A stretch of DNA of 64,000 nucleotides from Adiantum capillus-veneris. Lineage: Eukaryota; Streptophyta; Polypodiopsida; Polypodiales; Pteridaceae. This document shows positions 9,757 to 20,910 of the stretch, piece after piece. The notes under the pieces were generated by a model. The model made no database searches. It saw only the letters and a list, made by a program, of their open reading frames with translations, and had not been told where the DNA came from. The translations under genes were made by a program, and so were the position numbers. Every line of letters begins with the position of its first letter. The stretch's first letter is position 1. The stretch spans positions 32,692,558 through 32,756,557 of the forward strand of contig CM043946.1 in assembly GCA_014529385.2 (NCBI GenBank). Reading direction: 5' to 3'.

Positions 9757-11073
9757 GAGCTCGGGACTCGAAGATACCTCAATTAACAATTTCCAAGAGT
9801 GCCTTGTCTGCAATTTAATAGGACCGGTATGCTTTGAGAAAAGCACACGCCCGATGCTCTGATACCACTGTAACAAACTTGGACACCCCAAGTCCGGAGA
9901 CGGGACCCGAAGATACCTCAATTAACAATTTCCAAGGGTGCCCTGTCTGCAATTTGATAGGACCGGTATGCTTTGAGAATAGCACACGCTTGATGCTCTC
10001 ATACCACTATAACAGACTTGGACACCCCAAGTCCGGGGTCGGGACCCGAAGATACCTCAATTAACAATTCCTGAGAGTGCCCTGTCTGCAATTTGATAGG
10101 ACCGGTATGCTTTGAGAAAAGCACACGCCTGATGCTCTGATACCACCGTAACAATCTTGGACACCCCAAGATCGCGGTTGGGACCCAAACATACCTCAAT
10201 CAACAATTTCGAAGAGTGCCCTGTTTGCAATTTGATAGGACCGGTATGCTTTGAGAAAAGCACACGCCTGATGCTCTGATACCACTGTAGTAGACTTGGA
10301 CACCCCAAGTCCGGGGTCGGGACCTGAAGATACCTCAATTAACAATTTTCAAGAGTGCCCTGTCTGCAATTTGATAGGACCGGTATGCTTTGAGAAAAGC
10401 ACACGCCTGATGCTATGATACCACTGTAACAGACTTAGACACCCCAACTCCGGGGTAGGGACCCAAAGATACCTCAATTAACAATTTCCAAGAGTGCCTT
10501 GTGTGCAATTTGATAGGACCGGTATGCTTTGAGAAAAGCACTTGCCTGATGCTTTGATACCATTGTAATAGACTTGGACACCCCAAGTCCGGGGTCGGGA
10601 CCTGAAGATACCTCAATTAACAATTTCCAAGAGTGCCCTGTCTGCAATTTGGTAGGACCGATATGCTTTGAGAAAAGCACATGCCTGATGCTTTGATACC
10701 ACTGTAATAGACTCGGACACCCCAAGTCCGGGGTCGGGACCCGAAGATACCTTAATTAACAATTTCCAAGAGTGCCCTGTTTGCAATGTTATAGGACCGG
10801 TATGGTTTGAGAAAAGCACACGCCTGATGCTTTCATACCACTGTAATAGACTTGAACACCCCAAGTCTGGCGTCGAGACCCGAAGATACCTCAATTAACA
10901 ATTTGCAATGTGATAGGACTGGTATGCTTTGAGAAAAGCATACGCCTGGTGCTCTGATACCACTGTAGCAGACTTGGACACCCCAAGTCCAGGGTCGCGA
11001 ACAGAAGATACCTCAATTAACAATTTCCAAGAGTGCCCTGTGTGCAATTTGATAGGACCAATATGTTTTGAGA
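9757..11073. repeat. 139-bp satellite array, block A (about 9.5 units)
   Basis: The landmark ggacacccca (or one-base variants) starts at 9881, 10020, 10159, 10298, 10437, 10576, 10715, 10854 and 10976: seven steps of exactly 139 and one of 122. Each unit reads, on plus: leader segment, tgctttgagaaaagca hairpin, primer-site complement gctctgatacca, LTR edge tgtaacagacttggacac, then a GGGTCGGGACCC hairpin. Minus-strand open frames across it are a by-product of the repeat. Confidence 0.95.
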
Positions 11074-11690
11074 AAGGGACACCCGGATGTGGGTCCTTAT
11101 GGAAAACCACCTATGTATGTGCAAATTGTTTGGTTACACAATTTTAAGGAGTTGATGCAGGCAGAAAATCTAGGGGTGGTTTTGGACTACAATCGTGTGA
11201 AGCAAGCTTTCTTGGCACAATACCGATCCATCGAAGTACCTGACGAAGTTTGGCATGAAATTTTGGGGTACACTCAGAGGGCTAATCAAAGTGTTGAAGA
11301 TTTTGTCATCCAGTTCACCCGTTTATGCGATAAATGGGCCCGGGCTTTGGGAAACGAGATCCCTCCATCCATGTTAAAGAAGGACCGTTTTGTGGCAAAC
11401 CTAAAAGAAATCTTGAAGTTCAAAGTTGAGCTGAAAAAGCCTGCCACCTTCGAGGAGGAAATTGCCATTGCCACAGAGAAAGAATGGAGAGCTCAAAGGC
11501 TTAATGAATACAAGAAAGCGGTCCCTGGCAAAATAATGGTATCCAAAAGGAGGAGAATCAAGCAGAAGCTGGAGGCCAACCTGTTCAAAGGGCTGCTAGT
11601 ACTGAACAGTTACAATGAAATATGCAAGATATGATGACCATGATGCTGGAATTACGACTTAGTGTTCTTGGTGGTGGAGATGGTCATGGT
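11074..11690 (+). pseudogene. Captured gag fragment inside the satellite
   Basis: An open plus-strand frame to 11634 contains VKQAFLAQYRSIEVPDEVWH, QRANQSVEDFVIQFTRLCDK and KPATFEEEIAIATEKEWRAQ, the pattern of a retrotransposon gag capsid domain. It has no start of its own; the first codons of the frame are satellite sequence. The satellite breaks off inside tttgagaaa at 11073 and resumes at cctgatgctctg at 11691, with only a few bases of the unit missing and no visible target duplication. Its orientation is opposite to the family that built the array, and it does not resemble the gag of E1, E3 or E4. Confidence 0.75.
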
Positions 11691-12004
11691 CCCTGATGCT
11701 CTGATACCACTGTAACAAACCTGGACACCCCAAGGCTAGGGTTGGGATTCGAAGATACCTCAATTAACAATTTCCAAGAGTGCCCTGTTTGCAATTTGAT
11801 AGGACCGGTATGCTTAGAGAAAATCACACGCCTGAAGCTCTAATACCACTGTAACAGACTTGGACACCCCAAGTCCGAGGTCGGGACCCGAAGATACTTC
11901 AATTCACTATTTCCAAGAGTGTCCTGTCTGCAACTTGATAGGATTGGTATGCTTTGAGAAAAGCACATGGTTGATGCTCTAATACTACTGTAACAGACTT
12001 CGAT
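11691..12004. repeat. 139-bp satellite array, block B
   Basis: Two further units, with the landmark at 11723 and 11862 (spacing 139). The third is cut inside gtaacagacttcga by the insertion of E4. Pairing this end with 21462 restores an ordinary unit. Confidence 0.93.
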
Positions 12005-12912
12005 TGTCACAAAAATACGGAAGCGTAAACTGACGTTTAATTGCACTTCAAATACTCAAGAGAATTAGAAAGAGAGAGAAAGCTTGACACTTCATTGGGG
12101 ACCAGAAGATGGGCTGGTCCCCCCCCATAAAGAGAATATCTCTATTACTAAGGGAGAATCTTTACAAGCACAGGAACGGGGCGAAAGCCCGTCCTCTATT
12201 CTTTCTTGGCCTTTTTCTGCTTCTGACTGAGAGAGTAGCAGAACTGCTCTCCTGACTACTAAGAGGATCTTTCCTCTTCTGTGAGATTTTGGGAAGCTCT
12301 CGTAGATGAGAGTCTATCTTCCACAAAACTTATCGGAAGCTCTAAAAAACGAGTCTATCTTCCGCTAACTATGTCTCTTCGGACATAATCATTCCTGGAG
12401 TCAACCCACGAAGGAAACATGCAAAACACACGCACACACGCTTGCTGTAATTTTCTGCACATAACCAGAAATTGTTACCTGAGCGCGTTCCAATGCCGAA
12501 ACGGAGGTCCTTTTCGCGACGGAAACGCTCCAAACTGTGTGTGTGTGTGTGTATAGTAGGTAGAGAGGAATAGTTTCCTACTAAAGCTTTGCTGAAAATT
12601 GAAATTCACCCTAATACAGGTGATTAGGGGCTGAAAACAGAGAATTGGCAGCGGCTAGTAGAGAGAGAAAAAGAGTTTTCTACTACTTTACGCGATGAAA
12701 CTTCTCCCACAGCTGCCTATGACCATGAGAGACCTTGTTCTAGGTGATGGGTGCACAGAGGCTCCACATACACCACAAGGTGCTGCTCTCAAGCTTCAAT
12801 GGAGAGCTTCACTGCGTAGAGGACGTTCAACTTAGGGGGGGTAGTGCACTGCCAACCTCGCAAAAGGGGGAGGGGCTGCTCTCTTATAGCCTCCTAGAAG
12901 AGGGGACGCTAG

Positions 12913-12970
<58 letters not shown>

Positions 12971-13450
12971 ATGGGAAAGTGTGCCAAGTGGCACACTTAC
13001 TTTAAAATTTAAAAACCATTCAACTTTTGACTTTAAAAATCCTATGCTAGTTAATGAAATGTGCAATTAAGTGCACAACTGCACACATAGATGCAACAAA
13101 TGAAAACTTTATCTGCTGCCTAGCGCATTGCCGTACCAGCAATGCTCTGGCATTACCTTGTCCGGCATTATTCTAAGGACCCCATCTCATTCCTGTGCTT
13201 GCACTAGCGCGCGTAATTTTCTGAGCCTGAAATCTGAGGCTACTATCTACCCCTTCATTGAAGATCCGATTTCCAAATCGCTAGGGCTTCAGGGTATTTT
13301 CTGCTAGGGTCTCCCTGAGGTGCACTGGCCCAAACTTGGGCGCACCCGAGGCCCCAGAACTGCTAAATCTATTCTGATGTGCACACAACTAATTAGATAA
13401 TTATTTTCTCGTAAATAAATTAATTATTTACAAAGTCTGACTTAGTTACA
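12005..13450 (-). repeat. E4 3' LTR
   Basis: 1446 bp, TGTCAC..GTTACA, nearly identical to 19963-21461 apart from indels. The main one is a stretch of roughly 80 bp (around 21098-21180) absent here. It includes a (GA)n run at 12915-12966 and the inverted repeat gtgtgcca-ag-tggcacac at about 12978-12995. It is followed by a polypurine tract (minus, AACCAAGAGGGA) at 13451. Confidence 0.9.
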
Positions 13451-13462
13451 TCCCTCTTGGTT

Positions 13463-13927
13463 CTAAACAGTTGACCTCAACTGTAGAGCGTCAACATAAC
13501 TGTGCAAGATGTCTGGGTAGTCCTTAAGATCGGACTCAGTCATCCACTTTGCATCTAAAGGACTGTAATTCTTGAACTTGACTAAATACTTTTGATGTAG
13601 ACTCCCCGACTTGAGTGGTCGCTGCGAGTGGTGTATTATCTGTTCAGGTTGAAGGAGTTCCTCAGTCTCTTCGACTTCTGGAGGATCTTCTTGTACTGGC
13701 GTCACTGGAGGAGGTCCAACATACGGTCGGAGAAGACTGACATGAAAAGCATTATGGATGCGCCAGTTAGAAGGCAAATCGAATCTGAAGGTCACGTCAT
13801 TGACTTTATCTGTAATTTTGAAAGGGCCGTAAAATCTATGGGAAAGTTTGACAACTTCCCCTTTGCCGACCCGCTTTTTCAATCTAGCTTTCTCAAACCG
13901 AAGCAGGACATATTGTCCTTTTTTCAA
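13463..13927 (-). CDS. E4 integrase C-terminus with chromodomain
   Basis: An open minus-strand reading of 154 residues to its stop codon. It starts in the integrase C-terminal region (KKGQYVLLRFEKARLKKRVG; then FYGPFKITDKVNDVTFRFDL and NAFHVSLLRPY) and ends in a chromodomain of about 55 residues (EQIIHHSQRPL.., KYLVKFKNYSPLDAKWMTES). Chromodomains at this position define chromoviruses and bind modified histone tails or heterochromatin proteins. It overlaps the integrase core reading in a different frame at 13893-13927, so one frameshift separates them. The natural N-terminus is upstream; the Met shown is not a real start. Confidence 0.85.
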   Translation of the reverse strand: MKKGQYVLLRFEKARLKKRVGKGEVVKLSHRFYGPFKITDKVNDVTFRFDLPSNWRIHNAFHVSLLRPYVGPPPVTPVQEDPPEVEETEELLQPEQIIHHSQRPLKSGSLHQKYLVKFKNYSPLDAKWMTESDLKDYPDILHSYVDALQLRSTV

Positions 13928-14476
13928 GATTGAGATTCCTTCTGTGCTTGTTTGCTTTTCTCTTTTGTTGCTCTTGAGTACGAAGAATCGCTTGCTTTAC
14001 TTGTTGATGGGCAATATCAATATTGTGCACAAATTCATCTGCGGCGAAGATGTTTTCTTTGGTCACCATAATAGGAAGTAAGAGTGGCGTCCCATAAATA
14101 ATTTCGAAGGGAGCTTTACCAGTTGAGGAATGCATGGTATTATTATGCGCAAACTCAACTATTGGTAAGTACTGTTCCCATTCGGATTGTCGTTCCGAAA
14201 CATAGCACTTGAGGAGATCTAAAACAGTGGCATTAGCGATTTCGCTTTGACCATCTGTTTGAGGATGATAAGCTGATGAAAAATCAAGTTTAGTTCCCAA
14301 GTTTTCGAACAATGCCTGCCAGAATAGACTAGTCATGCGGGGATCTCTATCGCTGACAATCGTCTTTGGCAATCCATGGTGTTTAAAAATCTGAGCTAGA
14401 AATATTCTAGCCATGTGATCAGCTTTGATTGTCTTCTTTACTGGAAGAAAATGTGCTTGCTTACTGAATCTGTCTA
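13893..14476 (-). pseudogene. E4 integrase catalytic core
   Basis: The minus reading has LAQIFKHHGLPKTIVSDRDP, then AYHPQTDGQSEIANATV, the second D and the E of the DD(35)E triad. FAHNNTMHSSTGKAPFEIIY follows, the usual end of the core. The first D (WESIAMDFLTDLPRS) lies in the upstream reading that ends at 14477, so a frameshift or small deletion sits between the two near 14415-14500. Confidence 0.85.
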
Positions 14477-15418
14477 CTATAGTCCAGATTGCATCATTCC
14501 ATTCTTGGACCTAGGAAGATCCGTAAGAAAATCCATGGCAATACTTTCCCATGGCATGTTAGGCACAGGGAGCGGCTGAAGCTTGCCATAAACTTTATGT
14601 CTGCCATATTTTACTTTTTGGCAGACTAAACACTCACGTACATGTTTTTCAATGTCCGCACGGAGTGTTGGCCAAAAGAAATACCTTTCGAGGGCACTAG
14701 TGGTGGAAGCAATTTCCTGATGCCCGACATAAGGAGAATTATGTGCTTCATCCATCACCTTCTGTCGTAAGGGCTGAGCTATGCATATTGCTTGTTGACG
14801 ATAGAGCGTATTATCCCTAATGGAATAAGGTGGCGTTGAGTGACCAGCTTGAAGATCTGCCCAAATTGTGGCGAAGTCTGGATCTTGAGGATACATCTCG
14901 CTGAGAGATTCTAGTTCCTCATGATAAATTGTTGTTAGTGCATTGATCTTTGGACTCCTGGAGAGAGCATCTGCAACTGCATTCTTCGTTCCAGAAGTGT
15001 GTAAAATTTGAAAATGGAACATTGAAAGAAAGTTGGCCCATCTCATCTGCTTTTCTGATAACTTTCTCTGGCTGAGAAAGTAGCGAAGACTTTGATGATT
15101 TGTCTTGAGAATAAAATCAGCTCTTAACAGATAGTGTTTGCAAATGGAAAGAGCATGAATTACTGCCATTAACTCTTTCTCGTATATGGAAACATGCAAC
15201 TCTGCATCTTTAAGGTGCCGACTTTCATAGGCTATCGTGTGACCCTCTTGGTTCAAAACTGCTCCTACACAATCTCCAGATGCATCGCAGTATACCTCGA
15301 AAGGTTTGCGAGGATCAAGGACGGTGAGAACAGGTCCGTGACTGAGTAGATACTTAAGCTTTTCGAAAGCTTGTTTTTGTCCAGACCCCCAATGGAATGG
15401 AATCCGCTTCTTTGTCAA
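14477..15418 (-). CDS. E4 RNase H, integrase zinc finger and start of integrase core
   Basis: 313 residues in one frame. Residues about 1-125: RNase H (PFEVYCDASGDCVGAVLNQE; IYEKELMAVIHAL; VADALSRSP). About 200-260: integrase H2C2 zinc domain (HNSPYVGHQEIASTTSALER, then CLVCQKVKYGRHK). About 285-310: first acidic residue of the integrase core in WESIAMDFLTDLP. RNase H removes the RNA strand after reverse transcription. The order and spacing fit gypsy Pol. It continues from the reverse transcriptase frame after a break near 15420. Confidence 0.87.
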   Translation of the reverse strand: MTKKRIPFHWGSGQKQAFEKLKYLLSHGPVLTVLDPRKPFEVYCDASGDCVGAVLNQEGHTIAYESRHLKDAELHVSIYEKELMAVIHALSICKHYLLRADFILKTNHQSLRYFLSQRKLSEKQMRWANFLSMFHFQILHTSGTKNAVADALSRSPKINALTTIYHEELESLSEMYPQDPDFATIWADLQAGHSTPPYSIRDNTLYRQQAICIAQPLRQKVMDEAHNSPYVGHQEIASTTSALERYFFWPTLRADIEKHVRECLVCQKVKYGRHKVYGKLQPLPVPNMPWESIAMDFLTDLPRSKNGMMQSGL

Positions 15419-15435
15419 GTCATGGAGGGGACCTG

Positions 15436-16194
15436 CTATCGCGGCAAAAGCTTGAATGAAACGCCGATAATAAGAACAGAGGCCAAGGAAACTTCGTACA
15501 TCATGTACTGTAGTTGGCGTAGGCCATTCGACAACTGCTTGAATCTATCAGGGTCCATTCTCACCTGATTGTGAGATACTATATGGCCCAAATAGTGGAT
15601 TTCTTTTAGAAAGAACTCACTCTTCTTAGCATTCACAAATAATTTGTGTTTGCGTAATTCTTCAAACACTAAGGCGAGATGCTTATAGTGTTCGTCTTCC
15701 GTCTCTGAGAAGATTAAGACGTCATCGAAGAAAACGCCTGTGAAGCTTCTATATGAGTGGAAGATTCTATCCATCATTCTGTTGAATGTGGCTGGTGCAT
15801 TAGTGAGTCCAAAAGGCATCACTAAGAATTCATACAACCCGAAGGTTGTTCGAAATGAAGTCTTATGCACATCCTGAGGAGCTATGTGGATTTGATGATA
15901 ACCGCTCTTCAAGTCTATAGGACTAAAGACACTTGCTCCTTGTAACTTGTCAAGAATGTCGTCAATCCGAGGGATTGGAAATCGATTCTTGATTGTGATC
16001 TTGTTTAGAGATCTATAGTCTATGCACATGCCTGGGATCAAATCAATTGTATGATCCTCAGGTCGCAAAGGTGGGAGTTCATTTGGAAGTTTATCTGCAA
16101 AACAATCTTTATAACTTTCTAATAACTTAAGTTTTTTTTGCTCTAAAGAGGAAGAAAGTTGTGAAACAGACACACACATCTCTCTCTCTTGCAA
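15436..16194 (-). pseudogene. E4 reverse transcriptase with N-terminal deletion
   Basis: It reads MCIDYRSLNKITIKNRFPIP, LQGASVFSPIDLKSGYHQIH, PFGLTNAPATFNRMMDRIF, then FFDDVLIFS with both catalytic aspartates, and KKSEFFLKEIHYLGHIVS. Upstream, PPLRPEDHTIDLIPG runs straight into MCIDYR. The fingers segment that normally lies between, present in E1 at 3600-3480, is missing, so roughly 50 or more residues have been deleted. The remaining palm is well conserved. Confidence 0.85.
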
Positions 16195-16325
16195 AAATCA
16201 AGTACGCTGAAACACACTTTTTAATTTTTTTCTTGATGGCAATGTGATTGGCGATAGGGATACGCCAATCACCTGCATCTGCAAGTACAAGATACTGCTT
16301 TCCTTTATGAGAAAGATAAGGTTTT

Positions 16326-16598
16326 CTAAACATAGTCAAGAATGGGATGCATCTTATAGTGCCAAGGCATTCCCAAGATAACATCGCATCCTTCAAGTGA
16401 AGCTAGTAAGAAAGACTTTTGATCCTTGTAGTCGTCGACCTTTAGATTCAACTTCCCTATGATTGGAGTAGAGTTTGAGTTTTGCCCTTTGAAAGCAGAT
16501 TGTGCTTGAATAGAAACTCCAAAACGATTGGGCTGCAAGTTTAGGTCATTAGCTAGCTTGGTAGAGATGAAGTTGTCTGTACTACCAGGGTCTAACAA
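16326..16598 (-). pseudogene. E4 aspartic protease
   Basis: The retropepsin fold landmarks are present: the active-site region reads LDPGSTDNFIS, where the family has D-S-G or D-T-G, and the C-terminal motif reads CDVILGMPWHYKMHPILDYV. The serine/threonine of the catalytic triad is proline here, which would be expected to impair activity. It lies between the gag knuckle and the reverse transcriptase, as in other gypsy elements. Confidence 0.78.
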
Positions 16599-16709
16599 AA
16601 TAAGAGCCCGTTGGTTGTTGATACTACCCCATGCTTTGAGAAGAGCTCTTTCTTTTCCATCCTTGGTTGTATTTCCCTGTACATCTGGGACTGCATTGGA
16701 AGAGGGTGG

Positions 16710-16925
16710 TTACGGAGGTTTGGTAGGACAATCACCCTTCATATGACCAACTTGTCCGCACTTGAAGCATCTTCCTTCAGTAATGTAGGTTCGCAACTTA
16801 GCAGGAGAGAGATATCTCCCTTTCTTGGGCTGATTTGGCTTTGCTTCTGCTCGGAGGCGGTTCTTTTTCTTCTTTTGCGAAGAAGAAGTAGAGGTAGGCT
16901 GCTCATGGAGAGCCTTCTGCTTGGC
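16710..16925 (-). pseudogene. E4 gag zinc knuckle segment
   Basis: The minus reading contains RYLSPAKLRTYITEGRCFKC, then GQVGHMKGDCPTKPP, a CX2CX4HX4C nucleic-acid-binding knuckle preceded by a lysine-rich stretch. It is cut off at about 16925 from the capsid part (18966-19403) by the LINE inserted between them. Confidence 0.85.
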
Positions 16926-18335
16926 ATGGTCAGAGTGCGGGTGGGAGCGAAGTTGAGTGAGGAGGTCCAAATCGCCCGTGGCGTGCGTCAAGGGTGTCCC
17001 GCGTCGCCTACTCTCTTTAATATATTCATTAATGACATCTTGGATGAGAGTGCGACTGACCTTGGGGTGGCTATTCCAGGCCTACTACTGAAGATCCAGG
17101 GCCTGCTTTTTGCAGATGATTTAGTTTTATTTGCGGAGTCTAAGGAGGAGTTGCAGGCTAGTTTAGATAGATTGCATAGTTGGGCGGAGAAGTGGGGGAT
17201 GAAGTTCGGCATAAAGAAATGCCAGGCGACCGTGTTCAACGGGGACCTTGAGGAACTTATTGCCTTCAAACCCCACATCGGACCTGAGGAGATTCAGGTA
17301 GCTTCGGAGTATAGGTACTTGGGCATCTTAATAGACAGCGAAGTCTCGATCGATACTATCCTTAAGGATAGGATTGAAAGTGCACGTAAGTCTTTATATG
17401 CCCATAAACATCTTCTATGCTCTAAGAAAATTCCGATGTGGTCAAGGTTGGCCTTTCTCAAGGCGTGCGTCTTCCCAGTGGCGACTTATGGAGCGGAGAT
17501 TATGGGCTCACATGACATGAGGAAGTTGAACCCATTAGAGACGCTTATAGCAACTGGAATGAGGTGGGTAGTCGGTAAGGCCGCGAAGTCGAGTTCTGTG
17601 GCAGCAGCAACTCTTCACCGGGAGTTAGGGCTCCCCCCCGTACCAGCTTACTGTGCAGGACAGAGGGTACGAGCTTTTACCAAGTACGCAGGTCTAAAGA
17701 CTTGGATTGCAGATTTGGTTAACAATATACCAGAATGGAACCAATTCAAGAAGTGGACCTGGTGTAAAAGGACAAAGTTTTGGGGGCAGAGGTATATCAA
17801 CGGCGCTTCTGTTGAAACCGCAAGACAGGAGAGCTGGAAGCTCTAGGAACACTCACATCAATGTGTCTCCCTTGATCCTTATATCGAGAGGAAGTATGAG
17901 GACACGCGTGGATACCTCTATAGGCAGAGCATTGGGAAGAACCCCGGTGGGATGGAGGAGAAAGTCTTGTTACTAGCAAGAGTGGATGGCTTAAGGCTTA
18001 AGGATAAGATTGAACGGGCACAGTCGAGGACTTGCCCGTTATGCGGAATGGAAGAAGGTTCAAGGTCACTTACGCACTTGTTGGTACAGTGCCCTGAACT
18101 GGACAATCTCAGAAGCTCAATACGACCCTGTTTGGAACATGCTAGACGGCTGTTAAACAATCCGAGCGGTGAAGATACCGAAGTGTTACTCCTGGGAGGG
18201 GAGATTAGCGGAAAGCGATTGCCAGGTTGGGTTGTCCCCCGTGGGGCCCATAATGGTCGTCGTGGACCGCAGCTGAGGAGTGCCTATGCGGATAACGTTG
18301 CAGCATTCCTCTGCGGGGCCGTACCGCGATACTAA
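16926..18335 (+). pseudogene. LINE reverse transcriptase (ORF2 C-terminal part)
   Basis: Non-LTR reverse transcriptase motifs: IARGVRQGCPASPTLFNIFI, then GLLFADDLVLFAESKEELQA with the catalytic ADD, and KCQATVFNGD. Near the C-terminus is CPLCGMEEGSRSLTHLLVQC, the CCHC motif common at the end of LINE ORF2 proteins. The frame is open from 16926 to 18335 except for one TAG at 17844-17846. The endonuclease and first reverse transcriptase motifs are missing, as expected for 5' truncation during target-primed reverse transcription. No RNase H domain is visible. Confidence 0.87.
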
Positions 18336-18920
18336 AATGCTCTGGTCCGTGAGGGTGTTGAAAGCTCGTAGGGCTTGTAGTTATTGCGTACGGTGCGGTC
18401 TCGCCTAACATGGTCCTGGGGCTTTCCGAGCGGGCCTTGGTGACCATGGTTGGCCGGATCGGGATGCCTCCTTTGAGCCGACGCCCACCTTGGGTATGGC
18501 AGTCCTACCGGACATCCGCTGGACGGGGGCCTTTTTCTACCAGGCGAAAATCCTGGAGTACCTGGGCAAGATTCAGTACGGTCTGTGAGTTACAAGGGTT
18601 TGTCCCTCTCTCTCAGCCTTGGTCCTTAAATGCATCATTGAATTCGTTTGGTGATTTCCCGACGTTACCCTCGGGTGGCGTGACTAACAAGGGAACATGG
18701 ACTGACTAACATGGCATGAAAAGACTTTTTACTCCCCCGAGGGGGAAACTTGCTTCCATTCCCCGTTGACATGCCACGATACGGCATGGAAGCGCTTTTC
18801 CCTTTGTCGGCAAGTCCGCAAGGTAATTTGTCTTTGACTCGTTTGCGTGCACGCGAAGCAAAGGCAGTTCCTTGCTGGCTTGCCGGCTCTAGCCCAAAAA
18901 AGTAAAAAAGTAAAAAATGC
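16926..18920 (+). mobile_element. 5'-truncated LINE inserted in E4 gag
   Basis: A plus-strand non-LTR retrotransposon fragment that begins inside the reverse transcriptase. It runs through a 3' UTR (18336-18890) and ends in an A-rich tail (aaaaaagtaaaaaagtaaaaaa near 18895-18917). E4 gag is interrupted at the same point on both sides. I cannot see a convincing target duplication longer than a few bases (atgc). The fragment has a higher GC content than the flanking element. Confidence 0.82.
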
Positions 18921-18965
18921 TTTGCTCCATCTTCTTGGGAGTACCCTTGTCATGTATTCCATCAG

Positions 18966-19854
18966 CTATGTGGGCTGATTCCATTTTATCTGCAAGTTAC
19001 CTCGAGGGTAAAGCTTCATAGCCTTTTGCAAGGCTTCATGCAATCCTGCTTCAAACTTGCGCATCTTTTCCGAATCGTCAATCTTCTTGAATGGAGTGAC
19101 TTTCAAGAGAACGTTCCAAAACCTATCCACATAGCGTGGAATAGTTTCGTTCTCCGACTGTGAAAGTCGATCCCATTCTTTCTTTACCTCTTCCTCATAG
19201 TCTGAGGGAAGGAATTGTGCGTAAAACTCCTTCTTGAAAGCAGTCCAATCTTGGGGTTTGCGATCTTCCAAGATAAGGGTTAACCACCAACTACTGGCGG
19301 TGCCTTTCAGGTACATACTAACATGGCGAAGCTTGGATCTTTCTTTAAAATTCACTTCGAAGGCTGATGAAAGCCAAAGATTTGTCATTATCACGGCATC
19401 CATTGTAGGTGTCGAATTTCACATCTTTGTCTCCCGACTTGAATGTTTTCTGCCTGTGGTGCTTCTTCTTATGGTGCTCCTTCTTTCTATGCTTAGACTC
19501 CTTATGGACAGGAGTCTTTTCCCTTGAATGCACTTCTTGTTGCGATGGATCGTCAAGAAACATGTCTTCCGGAGCAACGATGTCATCCAGATCCTTCATG
19601 AAAGAGAACTGAGGGGAATCAGGGGGATCCTGCTCTTGAATCTTTGGGTTAAACCGCACATGACGTTCTGGAGGTTTTTTATGCCTCTCGTGCATGCGGA
19701 AGGTTCCAATCAAAGGATCTTTCCTTGGTTCTGGCGCCTTTGGGTTCTGCGGGATTTCTCCCGACCCCATCGGCATTTTCTCCTTCCCTTTCTCAAGAGT
19801 ATGGAGAATCTTTTGGACTTCTGGATGGGAGAGAGCTTTTTGCAACTCTTCCAC
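18966..19854 (-). pseudogene. E4 gag N-terminal and capsid parts
   Basis: 19854-19345 encodes a charged N-terminal region with a His/Lys-rich segment (KHRKKEHHKKKHHRQKTF) ending in DVKFDTYNGCRDNDKSLAFI. 19403-18966 continues in another frame with LRHVSMYLKGTASSWWLTLI, KKEWDRLSQSENETIPRYVD and RFWNVLLKVTPFKKI, a retrotransposon gag (capsid) domain. One frameshift separates them. The same landmarks in E1 and E3 show that these gags are homologous. Confidence 0.82.
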
Positions 19855-19949
19855 CTGCTATTGAAGGAGACAGAACTCTATCTCGCGTCCTCCCATTTCT
19901 GCAGTCTGCCAAGAGTCGTCAATCCCTTAAGGAAGAGAGAGATGACCTT

Positions 19950-19961
19950 GCTCTGATACCA
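19950..19961 (-). other. E4 primer-binding site, initiator tRNA-Met type
   Basis: TGGTATCAGAGC on minus, a perfect 12-base complement to the 3' end of plant initiator tRNA-Met, one base from the LTR start at 19963. Confidence 0.9.
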
Positions 19962-19962
19962 C

Positions 19963-20862
19963 TGTCACAAAAATACGGAAGCGTAAACTGACGTTTAATT
20001 GCACTTCAAATACTCGAGAGAATTAGAAAGAGAGAGAAAGCTTGACACTTCATTGGGGACCAGAAGATGGGCTGGTCCCCCCTATAGAATATCTTTATTA
20101 CTAAGGGAGAATCTTTACAAGCACAGGAACGAGGCGAAAGCCCGTCCTCTATTCTTTCTTGGCCTTTTTCTGCTTCTGACTGAGAGAGTAGCAGAACTGC
20201 TCTCTTGACTACTAAGAGGATCTTTCCTCTTCTGTGAGATTTTGGGAAGCTCTCGTAGATGAGAGTCTATCTTCCACAAAACTTATCGGAAGCTCTAAAA
20301 AACGAGTCTATCTTCCGCTAACTATGTCTCTTCGGACATAATCATTCCTGCAGTCAACCCACGAAGGAAACATGCAAAACACACGCACACACGCTTGCTG
20401 TAATTTTCTGCACATAACCAGAAATTGTTACCTGAGCGCGTTCCAATGCGGAAACGGAGGTCCTTTTCGCGACGGAAACGTTCCAAACTTTGTGTGTGTG
20501 TATAGTAGGTAGAGAGGAATAGTTTCCTACTAAAGCTTTGCTGAAAATTGAAATTCACCCTAATACAGGTGATTAGGGGCTGAAAACAGAGAATTGGCAG
20601 CAGCTAGTAGAGAGAGAAAAAGAGTTTTCTACTACTTTACGTGATGAAACTTCTCCCACAGCTGCCTATGACCATGAGAGGCCTTGTTCTAGGTGATGGG
20701 TGCACAGAGGCTCCACATACACCACGAGGTGCTGCTCTCAAGCTTCAATGGAGAGCTTCACTGCGTAGAGGACGTTCAACTTAGGGGGGGTAGTGCACTG
20801 CCAATCTCGCAAGAGGGGGAGGGGCTGCTCTCTTATAGCCTCCCAGAAGAGGGGGCGCTAGC

Positions 20863-20910
<48 letters not shown>

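Noticed and set aside
10151-10162. Array of primer-site complements taken as tRNA genes
   Set aside because: Only the 12 bases complementary to the tRNA 3' end are present; no tRNA body or polymerase III boxes.
18410-18709. 99-residue frame after the LINE reverse transcriptase
   Set aside because: Lies in the LINE 3' untranslated region and has no recognisable motif.
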